Of a stretch of DNA of 64,000 bases, positions 59,129 to 64,000 are shown one piece after another (within the stretch, counting starts at the first letter, position 1; the number at the start of each line of letters is the position of its first letter). Where the stretch lies: the NCBI GenBank assembly GCA_027946365.1, contig JAPEUQ010000006.1, forward strand, positions 1,798,001 through 1,862,000. Reading direction: 5' to 3'. The position numbers and the translations under genes were made by a program. Below the pieces are notes generated by a model. The model saw nothing but the letters and a program-made list of their open reading frames with translations. It was not told the DNA's origin and did no database searches. The stretch is from Kalmusia sp. IMI 367209. Its lineage: Eukaryota > Ascomycota > Dothideomycetes > Pleosporales > Didymosphaeriaceae.

Positions 59129-60484
59129 ATGGACCCGGATTTGCGCATTATCGTCGATGGCGATACTACGCAAGTTTATCGTCGAGGAGACAAGGTCTCT
59201 GGAAGAGTTATTCTTGGGACTGCGGATGAGGAGGATATAACAGCACTCAAGATCAGCTTCTTGGGGGTTTGCACGACCACGACCACCCGATCAATGTATA
59301 CACCACATGACGCAGACGTTACTCAGCCGGCACAAAGATTCCAAGAACGTGTTCAGCTATTCCGCTTCGAGCATGACCTACTATCTAGCAGTCTGCCTGC
59401 ACTAAACAAAGACTCGTGGATTTTCGACTTCAAGTTTCCCGAGCTGACGGAACCAAAATACTCGCGATGGCAGCATGGACCGAGGTACCCTAAGACTCCC
59501 CATCCATTGCCACCTTCTTTCCAAACAAACACGCCGGGTGGTCAGGCCATAGTCTCATACTTCCTGCAAGCAACACTTGAGAGAGGTGGATCCAAAGACG
59601 CTCTGGAAATTCATGAATATTTGCCGTACCACCCAACCCCAGAAGACATGCATATAGAGCCGAAAGTCCTTTCTCGGGTACTCTATGCTCAAATCTGGAA
59701 GCCGCTGTCAGATAGCAGGACAGCCATCGACAAGGCCTTTGCAAGAATGTCTCGTCGTAATTCTGCAAATGGCGGCAATAACCCCAGGATAGTTCCGACT
59801 ATCTACTACCCCGAGATGATATCCCCAGGACAGAACATGCCGCTCTATCTTTCGCTTGAAGACACCCAGGCTGCAGCACATGCTTGCCAGCGTTTATCAT
59901 CGCAATGTGTGCTGGATTCAGTGACGGTCACGATAAGTACACACACCACAACCATCTGCGGCAAAGCTGCGACTCAACCCGAGGACGTCATGGTAAAGCA
60001 CGTCAATTGCTTATCGAAAAACAATATGGCTAAGCCTATGCCTTTTGGAACAAAAGTTAAGCTTGCCAACAACTTCCGCCTCGTAGATGACGCCGAATGC
60101 GTCCCGTCCTTCAAGACATACACCATAACTCGACGGTACGACCTCACAGTGGCGATTGGGCTCAAATACGAGGGGCGACACTTCACCGTCCGGTGCACAA
60201 CCTTGTTGGAGATTCTGCCTCGTATTCCAAGAGAGCTGCTGCCTAGTATGCCGGAAGACGAAGAGGTCGAGATTGATCCGTTGCCCCTTTACATACCAAG
60301 AGAGCCTTCGAGGGAGTTTGCGCCTGTGTATGAGTCTCTTTACTCTCTTTCGAACTCGCCGTCTAGCTCTGCTTCCTTGGATCGTACGGAGAGTGGGGGA
60401 TCTAGTATAATCTCTGGTGTCGCTACTCCCGCCTCGGAGCATGTCGGTATGCATTTTGGTGGGATCATGATCCGATCACGATGA
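59129..60484 (+). CDS. Alpha-arrestin-like protein
   Basis: A single-exon gene of about 451 residues from MDPDLRIIVDGDTTQVYRRG. The N-terminal beta-sandwich has GDKVSGRVILG and ITALKISFLGVC, followed by SWIFDFKFPELTEP and the Pro-rich LPPSFQTNTPGGQAIVSYFL, typical of arrestin_N. The C-terminal sandwich includes YYPEMISPGQNMPLYLSLED and YDLTVAIGLKYEGRHFTV. A possible LPxY variant ubiquitin-ligase motif occurs in DPLPLYIPRE, and the tail is Ser-rich. Alpha-arrestins link Rsp5-type ubiquitin ligases to membrane transporters for endocytosis. The cargo cannot be predicted. The in-frame upstream extension to 58769 is not included because it lacks similarity. Confidence 0.87.
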   Translation: MDPDLRIIVDGDTTQVYRRGDKVSGRVILGTADEEDITALKISFLGVCTTTTTRSMYTPHDADVTQPAQRFQERVQLFRFEHDLLSSSLPALNKDSWIFDFKFPELTEPKYSRWQHGPRYPKTPHPLPPSFQTNTPGGQAIVSYFLQATLERGGSKDALEIHEYLPYHPTPEDMHIEPKVLSRVLYAQIWKPLSDSRTAIDKAFARMSRRNSANGGNNPRIVPTIYYPEMISPGQNMPLYLSLEDTQAAAHACQRLSSQCVLDSVTVTISTHTTTICGKAATQPEDVMVKHVNCLSKNNMAKPMPFGTKVKLANNFRLVDDAECVPSFKTYTITRRYDLTVAIGLKYEGRHFTVRCTTLLEILPRIPRELLPSMPEDEEVEIDPLPLYIPREPSREFAPVYESLYSLSNSPSSSASLDRTESGGSSIISGVATPASEHVGMHFGGIMIRSR

Positions 60485-61466
60485 GCATGGGCTACGAGAT
60501 CCCTACCATCGATTTAACCTAGCCGAAGCATCGTCAGCATACCTGTCATATTTACAGGCTAAGGTCCAGTGTCTGAACAAATATCACAAACCGGATTATC
60601 TTTGGATGCATCATACAAGCAACGACCGTCTATACAGGGTTACTCAACTCGCATTCCTCGCTCTTCGGCTCCGAGTGCCCTCCACATGACCGAAACACAC
60701 TCACCGGAAATCTACCACGCGACTAGATCGAAGATCACCGGTTCAAACCAAACCACGCAAACGAAACATAGACACGCAATCGATACCGTTGAGCTCCACA
60801 ATGCAAGCTTCGCGAAGCCCGCGTCTATATCCAAACGGCGGCGTCAGCGTAGCTTCGTCCTTCGCGCGCGCTAAGGCAAACCACAGCGTCGGACCAGAGG
60901 ACCACGGTGTCGGAATATTTTTATCGATAGCATGAGCAAACAGGCACTAGAACAGAATCTTCCTCTTCCAAATAGACACATATTCCAGGTATCTTATGCT
61001 GGCCGTGTTGGAGCGCCTCAGATCCAATTTCCGCTTCGAGACATGGCTATACCGGTAGTCCAAAGGTGGAGACGCTCCACTTCTCATACGTAGATTATTA
61101 TCCAGACGCGTAGTTGCCTTATCGATAGTCCGAAATCAAGAAGTGAGACTCCGCGAACAAATCACCATGTGCCCATCGAAGACTGCCGTAGATGACAACT
61201 TCCCTGGTGTACGTACCCGCCCGCAGCACAGTCAGCATCTAAATCGACTCAAGGCTTCGCCAAAAGTCCGAACGTCTCAGCGCAATATCCGTGCTCCTAG
61301 CCTCGTGCATGTCCACGCCGCGCGCACCTCGAAATCTTTGCTCGTCTGCCTCGCGCGGTGGGGGAAATTGGGCTCAGCAACAAAACAAATGAACCACAGT
61401 CCATCCCAATAACCGCTTGCTCCGTAGCGGCCGATTCGCCTTTCCCGCTGCGATAACAATCTTATC
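60485..61466. other. Intergenic region
   Basis: About 980 bases downstream of the arrestin. A 101-codon frame at 60569-60874 is unremarkable. No gene supported. Confidence 0.4.
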
Positions 61467-61871
61467 TTAGCCTACTGACGGCTCTTCCCAGAAATTGCAG
61501 GGTCCTACCATCGTGTGCGCCATGTCCATAGTGCCGCCGGTCGTTATGTAGGTCTCCGGTGGAAGTCCCGGGTTCGGCAGCTTAGCACGTGCCTGGGCCA
61601 GCTTTCGCCGGAGCTTCTCAGATAGATTGCGGGAGAGTTTTCTTCTCTCGCTGGGGCCTTTCGGGAGATTGGGGCTCGTTGCGTGGTCGATGGTGCTTGT
61701 GTTGGGGTTGAGTGACGTGTGTAAGGTGCTGCTGGTAACTTGGGATTGGAGGTCGGGCGCATGAAGTGGGTGGGCGCAGGGTGTATGCTTGGTGTGGGGA
61801 AAGAGTGGCGGGCGGGGACGTGTACGCGGAGGTGTACGTGGAAGGGTGGCTATGCAGAGTGTACTCGACAT
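61467..61871 (-). CDS. Hypothetical small protein
   Basis: A 134-codon frame. The second half (SERRKLSRNLSEKLRRKLAQ, then AKLPNPGLPPETYITTGGT and MAHTMVGPCNFWEEP) looks like genuine protein sequence, with a basic amphipathic helix and a conserved-looking C-terminus. The first third is Pro/Thr/His-rich and may be leader or a mis-chosen start. No family is recognised. Confidence 0.4.
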   Translation of the reverse strand: MSSTLCIATLPRTPPRTRPRPPLFPHTKHTPCAHPLHAPDLQSQVTSSTLHTSLNPNTSTIDHATSPNLPKGPSERRKLSRNLSEKLRRKLAQARAKLPNPGLPPETYITTGGTMDMAHTMVGPCNFWEEPSVG

Positions 61872-62355
61872 TTGCGATGGGGAAGACTGCCTCTCGTAGT
61901 ATTCACGTGGCTAGAGGTGTTGTACTGTTGTTCCAGGTCAGAAGGTTGGAAGACGCATCATATGTAATAGGGAAAATTGATGCACAACAAGTATAGATTT
62001 AGCTCAAGTACTGTAAGATGCAAAAGGTATGATAGTAGTGAATGAATGTGTATTCAAATAAACACCTCCAAAGAAGTATATAGGATCCAAACCACCAATC
62101 TGTATCCGTCCAGTCCGGGTATATATTGATCGAGCACCCTTGCAACCCTCTCCCCTCACCGCCCCAAAAAAAGGCACCACAGCTCAGCCAGCCAGCCGCA
62201 AAAGAAAGCATGCGAGCTAACAAACTGAGCTGCGGCGAAGAAAAATTCTCTTAACATCGTAAATGAGAGAGCCCAGAAAACGCCTGTGGGGAGCAAATTG
62301 CACACCCAAATGACAACCCATCCAAGGAACGCCGCATGATAATCAAAAATGTAAC
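61872..62355. other. Intergenic region
   Basis: 484 bases with nothing recognised. Confidence 0.4.
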
Positions 62356-62721
62356 TCAGCATCGGCCTTCCAGTACCTCGAAGATGCCAACCTCGACCTT
62401 GCCCTCCAGACTCGGCCTCGGCTCTAGGAGATCCAGCTCGTGGCTGAACAGGTGCTTCTCTTCCTCCATCTCGAGGTCTAGCACGCTAGGCTTGCGGCGC
62501 AGCATGAGCAGGTTGCGGATGCTGTTGATGGAGCCCGAGCTGCGGTGGCTGTCCGGGCTCGAGGTGCGCGTCAACGGCGACGTGGTCCCCGTGGAAGACG
62601 GCGAGATGCTGCGCGAGGAGCGGGTTGGCGAGAAGGCGGTGCGCAGGCGGCGGAGAGAGCCGCTGGTGGTGCGCATGGGGGTGCCTGGGAAGGCGAAGCG
62701 GTTGGTGCGGGTGTTGGCCAT
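62356..62721 (-). CDS. Hypothetical small Ser/Thr-rich protein
   Basis: A 121-residue frame from MANTRTNRFAFPGTPMRTTS. The body is Ser/Thr/Arg-rich with SP and TP dipeptides (AFSPTRSSRSISPSS), suggesting phosphorylation. It continues through SINSIRNLLMLRRKPSVLDL and ends in a charged helix EMEEEKHLFSHELDLLEPRP. The in-frame ATG at 62721 is preferred over upstream frame continuation because composition changes there. It resembles small conserved fungal proteins of unknown function. Third positions are strongly GC-rich, as in coding sequence. Confidence 0.55.
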   Translation of the reverse strand: MANTRTNRFAFPGTPMRTTSGSLRRLRTAFSPTRSSRSISPSSTGTTSPLTRTSSPDSHRSSGSINSIRNLLMLRRKPSVLDLEMEEEKHLFSHELDLLEPRPSLEGKVEVGIFEVLEGRC

Positions 62722-64000
62722 TTTGAGATTTCGGTAGGTGGTAGTTGAAGAAGGGTAGGTTGTATTATAGTGGCTTGATGAGAGCACTGGTCGATGTGAT
62801 TTGACTGCGAGGGGACAATTGCTGTGCTACAAGCAATTGCGGTCTTGATAGAGGAACAGCGAATGTGAGTGTTCAACAGATCCAGCTGTCCAGTGTGTAG
62901 AAAGAATGTCGAGCCGTGCTGTGACGACGAAAGAGGTCCTGAGGGGTAGAGGCGGCGGTGTAGCGTTACACAACTCGAGCTTCTCAGAATATATCTTGAT
63001 GGCAATGACCAGCTCTCAGTATATTTCAACCGAAAGGAATCCCCCGTCTTAAGTGCAGGCAAGCGTGCAAGGACAAGAAAAGAACAGAGGAGTAGAAACG
63101 AAAGTAACGGGTAGGCAAAGATTCAATCTCTCGGATGACACCTCAACCGCAGCGAAGCGGACGGACCTTTGTTTAAACCCTCAAACTCGCTCCCCTGCCA
63201 GCGAACGTCGAACTAGTGCTCCAGGGCTTGCATGCTCATCATACGCCGTTCGGGCCTCCTAGTCTACCACACAAGACGAACCACGAAGTCGAAACCAGCG
63301 AACCCCTGCTCGCCATTGACGAGCCTGCTTCCTTACCGCTCCCTGTTTGATCGACCGGAACCCTGCACATCCAAATCTGGCGACGGAATCACGTTCCTGC
63401 GTCCCCCTCCGTATGGAAGGCATAATTTCCGTTTCGTTATCCATCGCCCACGCTCCGGCTTACGCTGCGTAATCACGGTGGAGAGTGGACGTCATGCCAG
63501 TGTAGCCATCCTCATGCACTCTTCCGTCTTACATCCTTATTTCTAGCAAGACACGTCGAGCAGAGGACGTCGAAGTCTTCAGCTCCCAAACACCCCGCTA
63601 GCGCGACTACGAGGAGCCTGTAAGAAGCGCGTCAGCCGAGCACCTGAGTCGCTCCGTGTCTCCAATTTTTGACAGCCCATCCTCCCGTCTCAAGTCCGAT
63701 GCTCGCGTCCTGGGGCCCGCGTCAGCCAAGCTGTCTGAGAAGCCCCGCCATGCGCCAGCCGAGTTTCACCATTAGCTAACCGTACCTCGACCGCCGTAGA
63801 CGCGTGTGAACCATCGCCCACGCACACTGGAACAACACTTTTTGGCCCAGGAATCCGTGTGCTTTGAATGGATGTGTAGGTTTATGAACGTTTCGATGAT
63901 AAAAGCCACCCAGCGCCGTCGCTATGCTGCCGAACCCCAGACAAGAAAGATACAGGGTGTTCCTCCTCCCGCTAATTACCATGCCTCCCCCACATTACAT
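62722..64000. other. Right-end region without supported gene
   Basis: About 1.28 kb to the window end. It contains the probable promoter and leader of the small protein at 62356-62721 and short frames only. A gene starting beyond the window could have its promoter here. Confidence 0.4.

Overview
The window is nuclear DNA from a filamentous ascomycete (Pezizomycotina, probably a dothideomycete). The grounds are intron-bearing genes with 46-65 nt GT..AG introns, both coding strands in use, gene spacing of a few hundred bases, and a fungal secondary-metabolite locus embedded among conserved eukaryotic housekeeping genes. No mobile element, CRISPR array, rRNA or convincing tRNA was recognised. 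Gene models were built by hand from reading frames, splice signals and family similarity recalled from knowledge. No database search was possible.

Left flank (0-4.2 kb): NAR1 (cytosolic Fe-S assembly) and a divergent GT25-like glycosyltransferase.

Biosynthetic locus (4.5-25.6 kb): a ~3,090-residue highly reducing polyketide synthase with a C-terminal carnitine acyltransferase domain (KS-AT-DH-MT-ER-KR-ACP-cAT), a seven-helix fungal rhodopsin-like protein, a 14-helix MFS exporter, a membrane-anchored paraoxonase/arylesterase-like propeller, a variant short-chain dehydrogenase, a class 1A dihydroorotate dehydrogenase and a Zn2Cys6 regulator. A coherent reading is that the PKS builds a reduced, methylated chain that the cAT domain transfers to a small-molecule acceptor. 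The lactonase-like and SDR enzymes could tailor it, the MFS could export it, the Zn2Cys6 protein could regulate the locus, and the extra DHODH could be metabolic or a self-resistance enzyme. That co-operation is inferred from proximity and family.

Right part (26-64 kb): vacuolar endopolyphosphatase PPN1, chromatin remodeller CHD1, ribosome-recycling ATPase RLI1/ABCE1, splicing factor PRP40 and TRAPPII subunit TRS65. These are followed by a sensor-like single-pass membrane protein, a gene-poor stretch (45.0-49.0 kb), a secreted proline-rich protein, a SUZ-type RNA-binding protein, a DPB4-like histone-fold protein, an alpha-arrestin and several small hypothetical genes.

Two themes run through the window. 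Several genes have unusual splicing: an 8-nt and a 4-nt microexon, and two GC-AG introns. Several conserved coding regions carry one-base frame breaks, mostly in homopolymers (PKS, CHD1 twice, DPB4, one hypothetical gene). Because essential genes are affected, assembly or sequencing error is the simplest explanation, and the broken PKS frame should be read with that in mind.
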